64,000 nucleotides of DNA from Planctomycetota bacterium (GTDB lineage Bacteria > Planctomycetota > PUPC01 > JACPCR01). Shown here in pieces: positions 26,690 through 35,118 of this stretch (position 1 is the first letter of the stretch; every line of letters begins with the position of its first letter). Under the pieces are notes generated by a model, which worked only from the letters and a program-made list of their open reading frames with translations, searched no databases and was not told the DNA's origin. The position numbers were made by a program, and so were the translations under genes. The DNA is taken from assembly GCA_027625095.1 (NCBI GenBank), contig JAQBXN010000024.1, positions 1 to 64,000 on the forward strand. Reading direction: 5' to 3'.

Positions 26690-28705
26690 ATGAAACCTGC
26701 ACTGTTCACACTCTTCGCACTTTTGATCGCCTGCTCCCCCTCGAATGCAGAGGACGCACCTTCCATCGGAGAGGCAGCCGACCAGCCCGCGGTTGTTACA
26801 GATTCAGCTCAAAGTGCCGTAAACGCTCAAGCAATCGCAACCGCAAATGTGGATGTCGCGGCTGCTGTGAAAGAACTTCCGCCTCCGCCCAGTTTGACCA
26901 GGATTTACCATTACTTTGGCATTACCGGTATCAGCAGCATTTTGTTCTGGATGGCCGCTTTGTTGCTTCTGGTCGCCTACGTTCGCCTGCCGTTGGTAAG
27001 GACAAAGAAGTTTTCGATGGCGCTTGGCCTGGCCGCGGCTGGTTTCTTTTTGTCGGAATTAAACTCGGGGAACATCAGCGCGATCATGGTAGATCGCTCA
27101 AAGGAAATCGAGGAGGCAAGGGCGTCCCAGGCAGAAAGAGAACGCCTGGAAGAAGAGGTGGAAGGCAATGAGTCGGGTAAGAAAAAGGGAAACGCTGGCG
27201 CCCTGTCGGACATTAACATGGGCGATGAAGACAAGGAGCCAACCTCTGAAGAAAACACCGGCCGGGCGGCAAGAGACAAGCAGACCGAGGGAGAAGGAGA
27301 GGGAGAGAAACAGAGTATTTACGAAAAAGCCGCAGCCGGAGAAGAGGCCGTACCTCTCTACAAGCTGGGAGGGAAACAGCAACGAGCAGAAAATAAGGCA
27401 GAAGAGAACACAGAAATCAGGAAGGCCGCGGCCGCCGGCGACGATCAGCAATCGGGCCTCGGCGGTGCCCAACAGGTCGTCTTGATGCCAGAGGCCGACA
27501 AGATTCTGGCCGACAAGCTCGACATGCTGAACCTGTTTGTCGCAAAATGGATCCTGGTACTCGCTTTAGGGATGGTCGTTTGGGATTATCTGAGCCGGTT
27601 CAACGAAACTTTTGATGCGGTCCTACCGCTCCCCATTGCCGGGCCCTGGCTGGATCGCCTTTATCCCAAGAAACACATCGTCCTTGCAAAGAGGCCAACC
27701 CCGGAAGAGCTCCGCGATTTCCTCTTGAAGGTCGTCAGGAAGGGCGAGACTTTCATCTACCTCGGCCAGGATGCGCAACTGAACGAAACTCTCATCGCCA
27801 GGCTCTGGCTGAATCTTGGCCAACGCATCAATTCCATCTTCAATCGGATCGGTCTGTGGCTCGAAGACCCCGAATCCCATCCGTTCCCGGGAATCAGTAA
27901 GGTCTGTCAATTCCTTTCACGGGATTCCAGGCTTTCACGTATCCTTACACATCTGTCCAACAGGGCATTATTTATTTTCATCATGTTGCCGATTGTGTTG
28001 TGCGGCATGCAGTCCCTCCTCTGGCTGGTGGATGCTGCACTGCTTGAAAATTGGCATATCGTCTGGACAGCCAGCGCGGTGGGGCTTGTCGCCCTGGTCG
28101 CTGCCTCTCTCAAGGCGCGGGAGGATCGATTTGAAGGGTTCATCATTCTGCTGAATGAATTTTTCTATCGGGCGTTCCGGCGAACGGTCTCACGGATGCC
28201 GTTCATCATGGCCTCGCTGCTGCTTCTGTTGATTCCTATCCCGATCTTCTTTGAGACGAATGAAGACGCGCTGATGCATTACGCCCTTGTTCTCTGCCTC
28301 GTGCCACTGCCATTCATATTTATCGACAGCCCGTTCCTCGAGCCTTTTCTCCGCCGGCAGAATGTGAACGGTGCGGAATCGAAAAGCTCCGATTTTATTC
28401 TTGAATCCGCCTGGTTTGGCCGGCTCGGCTTTACGTTGGATGACGAAATACAGGCCCGACTGCTCCTGTCCGACCTCGAGGGCTTCCTCACCTCCAGGCG
28501 AATTCCCCACGCCAGCGCCTTGCGGGCGGTCAACATCATCTGGGCATTTGAAAAAGCGCCCACGAAAGAAGAGCTGGAGAAGATCGCCGAGCATTGTCAG
28601 AAGGCGAATTTTCGATTCATCATTCTGTCGGACGAGGTGCAGCACAAAGAAGGCGGCCCGTTCGAAGAAGTGCGAACCAAGATCGCCCTCAAGACGGCCT
28701 CGTAA
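26690..28705 (+). CDS. Putative lipoprotein-signal polytopic envelope protein
   Basis: 671 residues, family not recognised. The N-terminus looks like a lipoprotein signal: LFTLFALLIACSPS with cysteine in a lipobox. After a proline-rich stretch there are two membrane segments (about 85-130), then an unusual highly charged linker (about 150-270) rich in Glu, Lys, Gly and Asn (EEVEGNESGKKKGN and similar), then further membrane helices between 290 and 560, and a soluble C-terminal domain of about 100 residues (WFGRLGFTLDD to ALKTAS). The ATG was chosen for the signal sequence; the frame is open 11 codons earlier. A conflict between lipidation and many helices is noted; the cysteine may just lie in a signal anchor. 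Confidence 0.7.
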   Translation: MKPALFTLFALLIACSPSNAEDAPSIGEAADQPAVVTDSAQSAVNAQAIATANVDVAAAVKELPPPPSLTRIYHYFGITGISSILFWMAALLLLVAYVRLPLVRTKKFSMALGLAAAGFFLSELNSGNISAIMVDRSKEIEEARASQAERERLEEEVEGNESGKKKGNAGALSDINMGDEDKEPTSEENTGRAARDKQTEGEGEGEKQSIYEKAAAGEEAVPLYKLGGKQQRAENKAEENTEIRKAAAAGDDQQSGLGGAQQVVLMPEADKILADKLDMLNLFVAKWILVLALGMVVWDYLSRFNETFDAVLPLPIAGPWLDRLYPKKHIVLAKRPTPEELRDFLLKVVRKGETFIYLGQDAQLNETLIARLWLNLGQRINSIFNRIGLWLEDPESHPFPGISKVCQFLSRDSRLSRILTHLSNRALFIFIMLPIVLCGMQSLLWLVDAALLENWHIVWTASAVGLVALVAASLKAREDRFEGFIILLNEFFYRAFRRTVSRMPFIMASLLLLLIPIPIFFETNEDALMHYALVLCLVPLPFIFIDSPFLEPFLRRQNVNGAESKSSDFILESAWFGRLGFTLDDEIQARLLLSDLEGFLTSRRIPHASALRAVNIIWAFEKAPTKEELEKIAEHCQKANFRFIILSDEVQHKEGGPFEEVRTKIALKTAS

Positions 28706-28933
28706 AGCGCTCTGTCCGGATCCATTTCCCAGAATCTCCCCCAGAGGCCAACTTGCGCATTGAAACTCATGGTGCACTCGTTCCTGACGATTGAAGGAAC
28801 GGAGCCCTGAATTGAGCGATTGAGCCAGATCGGTCGAGCGACGAACGATCCCCGTTGATGTTCGAGACGTCTATCCTGTATCCTCAAAAGCTGCCTCTCA
28901 CTTTGCGAGGCCTGAAGTCTTTGCCGGATTCGA

Positions 28934-29596
28934 ATGAGCTCACCCAATCCCCCCTCTCAGCCGGTCTTGCTGAAGCCTGCAAAAAAGCCATCCGCTCTCA
29001 ATATCGAGCTTGCCCTCCGGCCGCTTGCCATTGTGATTCTGGTGGTATTAGTAATCTATCTGCCTGCCTCGATTTACACCGCGACGGAGGAAGGCAAGAC
29101 CCTTGCCCCGCAATTAGCCTCTGCCTCGGAACTCGTGGCAAGGTGCCTGAGGCTGCAGCAGGCATTCGATTTTGAAGCGGGAAAGGTGGGCTCCGTTCTT
29201 TATCGACTTCAGACAGCCGATGCGATAGCTCGCCGCCGAGCGCATTGGGCCCGGGCGTTGAATCAATGCCTCCTCGCGCTGCCCTCGAACATCCGGGTGG
29301 CTGCCTTAGACATGACTCATGAGCCATCTCAGGCGCCCCAGGGCGAGCTGAAATTCGGCGAAGACTTTGATTCTTATAAACCTCCGCCTTCTGTGCCCGC
29401 GCTCAAGATGATCCTCAACTGCGAAATCGAACCCAAAGACGATCCCGCCCAGGCCCTCAAGCAGATTGAAGGGATGTTGGAATCCATTCCCGGCGTCCAG
29501 GGGTTTAAACTACTGGATACCAAGATGGCCAATGAAGGGGGAGCGTCTCGTCCCTCACTGATTCTTCAGTTGCTCGTTCAACCGGCGGGAACTTGA
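28934..29596 (+). CDS. PilN-like bitopic inner-membrane protein
   Basis: 220 residues with one N-terminal membrane helix (LAIVILVVLVIYLPASIY) after about 30 cytoplasmic residues, a coiled-coil-like stretch, and a periplasmic domain. The segment RRAHWARALNQCLLALPSN followed by IRVAALDM recalls the junction in PilN proteins of type IV pili, where a similar tryptophan-containing helix precedes a ferredoxin-like fold. No pilin, PilM or PilQ gene is adjacent, so it may belong to another envelope machine. Similarity is from pattern only. The next gene starts 5 bases after the stop. Confidence 0.6.
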   Translation: MSSPNPPSQPVLLKPAKKPSALNIELALRPLAIVILVVLVIYLPASIYTATEEGKTLAPQLASASELVARCLRLQQAFDFEAGKVGSVLYRLQTADAIARRRAHWARALNQCLLALPSNIRVAALDMTHEPSQAPQGELKFGEDFDSYKPPPSVPALKMILNCEIEPKDDPAQALKQIEGMLESIPGVQGFKLLDTKMANEGGASRPSLILQLLVQPAGT

Positions 29597-29601
29597 TCAA
29601 A

Positions 29602-30381
29602 ATGGCCGCAAAGAAGTTCTGGACTTTGACTGGTATCGGCTATGCAATTGTTGCCATTGCATACGTGATCTTTGTCGGGCCATTCCATGCCGGCGCAGCC
29701 AGAAAAAGGCAGGAATTGGAGAACGTCCTACAGAAACTGGACCAATATCACCGCCGCGGCACTACGATCGTCAATGAAAACTGGCGATCAAAGGCAATGC
29801 AGCACATCGCAAAGCTCCAGGAATACGACACGGCTGCAAAGGAATTTTTTAAAATCAGGCATGGAGAACAACTGTTTCCCTGGGCTGAGTGGCAAAGCAA
29901 GACAGACGCCACCCCAGCGGAATTTAAACTGGCCTACCTGAGCGGAATGAAGAAGCTGAGTGGGCTGGCGGACAAACTGATTCAACTGCCGGAGAGCGGG
30001 CCTCTACAATCAGAAAACTTTGAGAATCCTCCGGGGACCGAGCTTTATGCAAAGCTCTTTGAGGAACTCTGGCTCCAGTCGGAGCTCGTCGAAGTTCTGG
30101 GCCGGGCTGAGGTTACCGAACTCATTCGTATTCGTATCCCCAGACCTGATTCGCATCCCGAACGGCCAGAATCGCTTTCCGCATTTCCTGAGATCCCTTT
30201 CTCACTTGAATGCCGCCTGCCGGCTGCGTCTATTCCAGTCCTGTTTAACCAGCTTCTTCAATCTGTCGCGAATATTTCACCGGATTCTCTTAAGATTACC
30301 CTTGCTTCGCGCAATACGAACAATGCGATCATGCATTTGAATCTTACCGCCCGCGCCATACCCGAGAATTACCTCAACTAG
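29602..30381 (+). CDS. PilO-like bitopic inner-membrane protein
   Basis: About 259 residues. One membrane helix at the N-terminus (IGYAIVAIAYVIFVGPF), a long helical, coiled-coil-prone region (ARKRQELENVLQKLDQYH), and a C-terminal domain ending LNLTARAIPENYL. This order, directly after a PilN-like gene, is that of PilO/GspM-class proteins that form heterodimers with PilN in assembly platforms. The start is ATG 29602; TTG 29593 would add three residues and overlap the previous gene. The next gene starts 3 bases on. No direct homology can be shown here. Confidence 0.58.
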   Translation: MAAKKFWTLTGIGYAIVAIAYVIFVGPFHAGAARKRQELENVLQKLDQYHRRGTTIVNENWRSKAMQHIAKLQEYDTAAKEFFKIRHGEQLFPWAEWQSKTDATPAEFKLAYLSGMKKLSGLADKLIQLPESGPLQSENFENPPGTELYAKLFEELWLQSELVEVLGRAEVTELIRIRIPRPDSHPERPESLSAFPEIPFSLECRLPAASIPVLFNQLLQSVANISPDSLKITLASRNTNNAIMHLNLTARAIPENYLN

Positions 30382-30384
30382 ACT

Positions 30385-31329
30385 ATGCCCGCTCGAACAT
30401 TCAACTGCCCAAAATGCGATTACGAAAACGGAGGTCACGACCTGACCTGCGGGCAATGCGGCGTGGAGCTGTTTGTGAAGTGCCTGATGGGGGATTGTCA
30501 CGGTAAGAATCGGCTTGGCTCAAATCATTGCTCCACCTGCGGTAAGAATCTGGTGGAATACCGTCTCAAACGGTGGCGGGAACTGGATGAGCTTCTGGAA
30601 AGAGCCCTCGATTTTGTTAACAGTCACGAGTCAAGCAGGGCGGTGGAACTTCTCAACAAAGTCTCGGCGGAGCAGCATCCAGAATTTGCCAAGGCACAGG
30701 ATGAAGCCCTGGATCTTGTTCGCCGGATAAAGGAAGAGGAAAAACTGGAAAAGCAATCCGAAGAAGCCGCGGCCTGTGGAGACTGGCAGAAGGCGGAGGA
30801 GATTCTGCGCGAGCTCATGAAGACCTCCCCCGCACGCAAATACATCTCGGACCGCATCAATGAACTGCGCCAGCGAAGCCAGGAACAGTTCGGCAACCAG
30901 GTCCGAAATGCGAAGGAATTGGCAGATCGAGCGAATGAAGCCTTCAGAGGGCGCGATTTCAAGACCGCCATCAATGACGCCTTTGAGTCACTCCAGAAAC
31001 TTCCCCCCAATCACGCATCTGTGCCGCAGCTCGTCCACTTGATGGATGAGGCGAGGGAACAATACACCAAACGAACCCAGAGAATTCTTACAACCATCGG
31101 CGCAAGCCTCGGAATCCTGACTATCGCCGGACATTTTTTTCTCGCCGGGAACAGACCTTCTTATGTGGTAGCCAAAGAGATCCAGAAGAAACAGGTAGAA
31201 ATCACCAAGAGTCTCAAAATGTCAGAACCGCCGGAATGGAAAGTGCCAAATTACATCAGGACGGCAGTAGATGGCTTTAGGTCGCCACCCAATGTGGTGA
31301 AAGAGACAGGGAACAGTTTTCAAAGATAA
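30385..31329 (+). CDS. Double zinc-ribbon, coiled-coil membrane protein
   Basis: 314 residues. Two zinc ribbons at the N-terminus (CPKCDYENGGHDLTCGQCG and CLMGDCHGKNR followed by CSTCG), a long helical region with TPR-like spacing (about 60-225), one membrane helix near 238-258 (ILTTIGASLGILTIAGHFF), and a short C-terminal tail. It therefore puts a zinc-ribbon/helical head in the cytoplasm. The gene is tightly packed: 3 bases after the PilO-like gene, and its TAA is directly followed by the pdxA ATG. Function unknown; it may couple the envelope set to cytoplasmic partners. Confidence 0.7.
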   Translation: MPARTFNCPKCDYENGGHDLTCGQCGVELFVKCLMGDCHGKNRLGSNHCSTCGKNLVEYRLKRWRELDELLERALDFVNSHESSRAVELLNKVSAEQHPEFAKAQDEALDLVRRIKEEEKLEKQSEEAAACGDWQKAEEILRELMKTSPARKYISDRINELRQRSQEQFGNQVRNAKELADRANEAFRGRDFKTAINDAFESLQKLPPNHASVPQLVHLMDEAREQYTKRTQRILTTIGASLGILTIAGHFFLAGNRPSYVVAKEIQKKQVEITKSLKMSEPPEWKVPNYIRTAVDGFRSPPNVVKETGNSFQR

Positions 31330-32295
31330 ATGAAAAAAATCGCAATAACGATGGGTGATCCGGCCGGTATCGGACCGGAGGTGATCCTGAAGAGCCTGGC
31401 ATCAGAAGAACTGAGGGACGCCGCAGAATTTAAAATTATCGGCCACCGCAATTTTCTTGAAAGGGCCGCCGTAACAATAAAATCCTGTTCAACCCCTCTC
31501 GTCGGACTGGACATTCTCGAAGTCGGAGAGCAACCGCAGAATAAAATCCAACCCGGCCAGGTTTCCGCCGACGCAGGGCGCCTCTCCGTCGGCTACCTCA
31601 TGGAGGCGATCCGGCTCGCAAAGGCAGGGGAAGTGGACGCCATCGTCACGGCGCCGATAAATAAGGAAGCCATTTACAAGGCCGGCTTTGATTTCCCTGG
31701 CCACACCGAAATTCTGGCAAAGGAAACCAATACCGAGAAGTTTGTCATGATGCTTGTAGGGGGCCCGCTGCGCGTGGCACTGGTGACCATCCACGTGCCG
31801 TTACGCGACGTATTTGATCTGATCACCGAGGATTCCATCCTGGATACGATCGAAGTGGTGGATGCCGGATTGAAGCGAGATTTCGGAATCCCGAATCCGC
31901 GCATCGGAGTCTGTGGTCTGAACCCGCACGCGAGTGATGGAGGCCGTTTTGGCGACGAAGAAGCGCTCATCGTTTCCCCGGCCATCGAAAAGGCCAGGGG
32001 CCGTGGCTACAACTGCTCCGGCCCGCTTCCGCCCGATACCGCCTTCTATGCTGCCAAACAGGGCGAATACGATGTCATGATCGCGCTCTACCACGATCAG
32101 GGTCTGATCCCCATAAAAATTCTCGCTTTTGAAACAGGTGTAAACGTTACCCTGGGATTGCCGATCATTCGTTCCTCGGTGGATCACGGGACAGCATTCA
32201 ACATCGTCGGCAAAGATGTGGCGTCCCCGGCATCGATGATCGAGGCGATCAAGCTGGCGGTCTCGATGGCCGAAGCGCGGGCTGCTGTAGACTGA
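31330..32295 (+). CDS. pdxA: 4-hydroxythreonine-4-phosphate dehydrogenase
   Basis: A 321-residue NAD-dependent enzyme that oxidises and decarboxylates 4-phosphohydroxy-L-threonine in the DXP-dependent pyridoxal phosphate pathway. Motifs: ITMGDPAGIGPE at 6-17, TAPINKEAIY near 109, PGHTE near 124, GLNPHASDGG near 197, YHDQGLIP near 254 and SSVDHGTAFNIVGK near 285. The metal-binding histidines are in place. Its start directly follows the stop of the zinc-ribbon gene (TAAATG), so it shares a transcript with the envelope genes. Related decarboxylating dehydrogenases (PdxA2) act on other 4-phosphorylated acids, but the full motif set favours PdxA. Confidence 0.95.
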   Translation: MKKIAITMGDPAGIGPEVILKSLASEELRDAAEFKIIGHRNFLERAAVTIKSCSTPLVGLDILEVGEQPQNKIQPGQVSADAGRLSVGYLMEAIRLAKAGEVDAIVTAPINKEAIYKAGFDFPGHTEILAKETNTEKFVMMLVGGPLRVALVTIHVPLRDVFDLITEDSILDTIEVVDAGLKRDFGIPNPRIGVCGLNPHASDGGRFGDEEALIVSPAIEKARGRGYNCSGPLPPDTAFYAAKQGEYDVMIALYHDQGLIPIKILAFETGVNVTLGLPIIRSSVDHGTAFNIVGKDVASPASMIEAIKLAVSMAEARAAVD

Positions 32296-32385
32296 CTTAC
32301 TGATTCAAGACTGTATGATTCTTGCATTGTTGAGATAGGATCCCGGTAGCCTAAGCTCACAGCAGAAAACTGTTACAAGGAATCA

Positions 32386-32694
32386 ATGATGAGCCAAACC
32401 GAAATTCTTCCCGCTCCAGACGTGACCAGGACTGCCGATGTTTCCGACAAATGGGAATTGGAATATCGGGCATTTCTCCGTTTGAAACCAAGCCTGCTGC
32501 AAGAGTTTGCAGACAGATATGTAGCGGTTCACGAAGAGCAAGTTGTTGATTCAGGGGAGGACAAACTGAAGTTGGGGCTGCGTGTCTATAATAAATTCGG
32601 ATACGTCCCAATATTTTTCGGCTTAGTTTCCGAGTCGGCAGATCCGTTGGTCAGGATTCCTTCGCCAAGACTTTTCACCGCCGAAAACACGTGA
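32386..32694 (+). CDS. Small conserved protein, DUF5678-like
   Basis: 102 residues. The pattern YRAFLRLKPSLLQEFADRYVA, then VHEEQVVDSGED, then FGYVPIFFGLV and IPSPRLF is one I associate with small DUF5678-type proteins, normally encoded just upstream of a retropepsin-like aspartic protease gene with overlapping stop and start. That arrangement is seen here, but the partner gene is broken. AAGGAATC gives a ribosome site before the ATG. No signal or membrane segment. Function unknown; possibly now without its partner. Confidence 0.65.
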   Translation: MMSQTEILPAPDVTRTADVSDKWELEYRAFLRLKPSLLQEFADRYVAVHEEQVVDSGEDKLKLGLRVYNKFGYVPIFFGLVSESADPLVRIPSPRLFTAENT

Positions 32695-32844
32695 TCCGGT
32701 ACAACTACAATCAACAGGTTCGTCCCCCCGCGCCCTTCGTACACGTCCTCATACGCCACCCCATTCTGGTATCGGAGATTGCGGCTCTTCCCGCGCAGTC
32801 GGATTGTGCTGGATGGCCCAAAGATGACTCTTGACTTCGGATGA
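32691..32844 (+). pseudogene. Remnant of a retropepsin-like aspartic protease gene
   Basis: GTG at 32691 overlaps the preceding stop and gives a 47-codon frame that begins IRYNYNQQVRPPAPFVHV, which looks like the N-terminus of small clan-AA aspartic proteases linked to DUF5678-like genes. Where D-T-G-A would be expected the reading is PAQSDCAGWP and then a stop. In another frame the overlapping bases read LFPRSRIVLDGPKMTLDFG and stop at 32844, which looks like the C-terminus of the same family. So the middle of the gene appears to have been deleted, leaving both ends fused out of frame. The family similarity is recalled, not computed. Confidence 0.6.
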
Positions 32845-32856
32845 CTGGCAGATCGC

Positions 32857-33696
32857 ATGGCACGCATACTCATCGCAGGTTGTGGAGATGTCGGCACCGC
32901 TCTTGGACTGCAACTTTTTCAGGCTGGCCATCAGGTTTTCGGAGTCCGACGAAACGCGCATCTCTTGCCGGAGGCCATCACTCCGATAGCGGCAGACATC
33001 ACGAACCTTGAAGAAATCAATAACCTGCCTGAGGATTTGGATTTCCTCTTTTTCACTGCGGCCCCAGACAGCTCAACCGAGGAAGCATACGAATCCACTT
33101 ATCGCGCCGGTCTGAGGAATCTCCTTCAGTCGCTCAAAGACCAATCCATCCGTCGAGTTTTCTTTACCTCCAGCACCAGTGTCTACGCACAATCGGATGG
33201 CGAGTGGCTTGACGAAGATTCTCCCGCGGAGCCCCTGGATTTTAGAGGCAGAGTCATCCTCAGTACCGAAGCACTGCTGCTCGAGGGCCCCTACCCTTCA
33301 ACCGTCCTGCGTGCTGGGGGAATCTACAGACCCGGCAGTTTGAGGCTGCTCGAAAGTGTTCGGTCGGGAAAGGCCGTTTCCATCCACGGGCCTCCTGTCT
33401 ACACCAATCGAATCCATCTCGAAGATGTCGCCGGCGCCCTGGCACACCTGATGAATCTGGAATCGCCGGAAACGCTCTACTTAGGGGTCGACGATTATCC
33501 GTGCGACCTGCGCGAAGTCGTGCAATGGATGGCCAGGAAAATTGGCGTGACTCCGCCAACGGAGGATAACTTCGAACGCCGACACCTCAGCAGCAAGCGT
33601 TGCTCGAACGCAAAGCTCCGGGCAAGCGGCTATGACTTCAGATACCCAACGTATCGTGAGGGATATGAAGCGATCCTGGCAGATTCCAGGAGCTGA
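32857..33696 (+). CDS. NAD(P)-dependent SDR/epimerase-like protein
   Basis: 279 residues of the extended short-chain dehydrogenase superfamily. Nucleotide-binding GCGDVGTALGLQL at 8-20, an NAD-binding strand FLFFTAAPDSS, and FTSSTSVYAQS near 102, the S-x-n-Y catalytic neighbourhood although without the classical YxxxK spacing. The group resembles YeeZ-type proteins. Its ATG is 12 bases after the pseudogene and it is likely transcribed alone. Substrate unknown. Confidence 0.8.
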   Translation: MARILIAGCGDVGTALGLQLFQAGHQVFGVRRNAHLLPEAITPIAADITNLEEINNLPEDLDFLFFTAAPDSSTEEAYESTYRAGLRNLLQSLKDQSIRRVFFTSSTSVYAQSDGEWLDEDSPAEPLDFRGRVILSTEALLLEGPYPSTVLRAGGIYRPGSLRLLESVRSGKAVSIHGPPVYTNRIHLEDVAGALAHLMNLESPETLYLGVDDYPCDLREVVQWMARKIGVTPPTEDNFERRHLSSKRCSNAKLRASGYDFRYPTYREGYEAILADSRS

Positions 33697-33972
33697 CCAT
33701 CAGACTCTACTCTTGACATCGCCAGACAGGTTCATTCGACTCGACCCGATGAACCCGAACGGCAGAAACTTCAGCAACGACTTCAGACCCGATCGGCCGA
33801 AAGCCAGATTTCCTAGTCTCTGGGATAGATGATGAGTGTTATGTTTCACGAATGCGAAAAAAAGGGGGATCTCTCTCCTCCTTCATGGCGGCTTTGCAAT
33901 TCAGTTGCCCGCGGAATCCGTGGGATTCATCCGCAACTTTAAGTTCGTCCCACTCGAAAAGTTCTAAAAAAA

Positions 33973-34062
33973 TGGCGGAGAGAGAGGGATTCGAACCCTC
34001 GGTGACAATGAAGCCACACCGGTTTTCGAGACCGGCCCGTTCAGCCGCTCTGGCATCTCTCC
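33973..34062 (-). tRNA. tRNA-Ser(CGA)
   Basis: Type II tRNA of 90 bases including an encoded CCA. Acceptor GGAGAGA (34062-34056) pairs with TCTCTCC. The anticodon stem CCGGT/ACCGG encloses CTCGAAA, so the anticodon is CGA (reads UCG). A long variable arm typical of tRNA-Ser follows, then the T arm GAGGG-TTCGAAT-CCCTC, discriminator G and CCA at 33975-33973. It stands alone between an SDR gene and the rhomboid-like gene. Confidence 0.97.
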
Positions 34063-34159
34063 AGTCGAAAATTCGGCCCATCTGAATCGGGCGGAACTAT
34101 ACTGGCGGCGGTAGCGTTTTCAAACACGGGTAGCTCGAGCCCCAGAAGCTTAAGGCAAA

Positions 34160-34963
34160 CTACGAAAAGTGGCCGCGGGATTCAGCAACGTGCTCGTGGC
34201 TGAAGATGTGCTCCTGACAGTACTCTTCTCCGCCAACGCAATCCGGACAGACTCTGAAATCTTCTTCCGGGTCTGTTCGCTCCGTCTTCTTGCAGAGCTG
34301 GCAGACGTGGAAGGGCTGCATCTGATTTTTTAGCTGTCTGACTTCCTTGCTCATTTTTTGCTGAGAGCCTCGCATCCGGCCGAGGATGTCTTTACCGAAA
34401 AACAGGAAGAAATTGCAGACTGACGCAAAGACCAGAGATCTTGTCATCCAATCCCCGGTTATGAAGGTGAAGCCGTACAAGATCCAGGTCAGCAATGCCA
34501 GATACCTGATCTTCATCGGCAAGATGAAGAACATCAGGAGTTCAAAATTTGGATAAAGGTAGGCAAAGGCTAAAAATACAGAACCGCCAATGAATGCATT
34601 AGTCCCAACAGAATCCTGAACTAGAAATGAGGAAATGATGGTCGCCAGACAGGCCGTCAAGATATAGACGTTGTATTTGAAATTACCCCACTCGGCTTCC
34701 AGCGCTCCGCCCATCAGGTAGAACAGGTACAGCGCGAAGAAAGCCCAGATCGGGCTCATACTCGGCGGGATGAAAAGGAAGGTTACGATTCGCCAGACTT
34801 CTCCACTTTGAACCAGCACAGGATCGAAGTCGAGCAAATCCAGTATTCGACGGTCGACATGCCCAAACACAAACATGCATAATTGCCCCATAACCAGCAC
34901 AAGAGTGAGGTTTGGAAGGGCAAAAGCTCCTAGTCGCTTTTCCAGCCTGTTAAGAAAGTTCAT
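34160..34963 (-). CDS. Rhomboid-like membrane protein with C-terminal zinc ribbon
   Basis: About 267 residues. Six hydrophobic segments and the segment SGEVWRIVTFLFIPP resemble the L1 region of rhomboids. The position of the catalytic serine appears as FIGGSVFLAF, not GxSG with following Gly/Ala, and I find no histidine in the later helix (ILYGFTFITG onward), so protease activity is doubtful. A basic linker leads to a cysteine-rich tail CQLCKKTERTDPEEDFRVC, then PDC and YCQEHIFSHEHV, a likely zinc site. The ATG at 34963 is the first that starts the hydrophobic part; the open frame upstream has no similarity. Divergent from the giant protein gene. Confidence 0.7.
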   Translation of the reverse strand: MNFLNRLEKRLGAFALPNLTLVLVMGQLCMFVFGHVDRRILDLLDFDPVLVQSGEVWRIVTFLFIPPSMSPIWAFFALYLFYLMGGALEAEWGNFKYNVYILTACLATIISSFLVQDSVGTNAFIGGSVFLAFAYLYPNFELLMFFILPMKIRYLALLTWILYGFTFITGDWMTRSLVFASVCNFFLFFGKDILGRMRGSQQKMSKEVRQLKNQMQPFHVCQLCKKTERTDPEEDFRVCPDCVGGEEYCQEHIFSHEHVAESRGHFS

Positions 34964-35118
34964 TTCGCTTTGAAGTGAATCAAAAGTGAGAAGGCATAAT
35001 AACGGATAGTCCTGTGGCCTCGACGCTCCACGGCGAACTGATTTAAAGCGCCAAACTCCCCTCTGCCTTATACATGACCAGTCTTTCGTTAAAAACCATT
35101 CGTGGCAATACACCTGTC

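Noticed and set aside
32586-32897. Minus-strand 103-codon frame
   Set aside because: Antisense to the small gene and its broken partner, whose plus-strand reading fits known families better.
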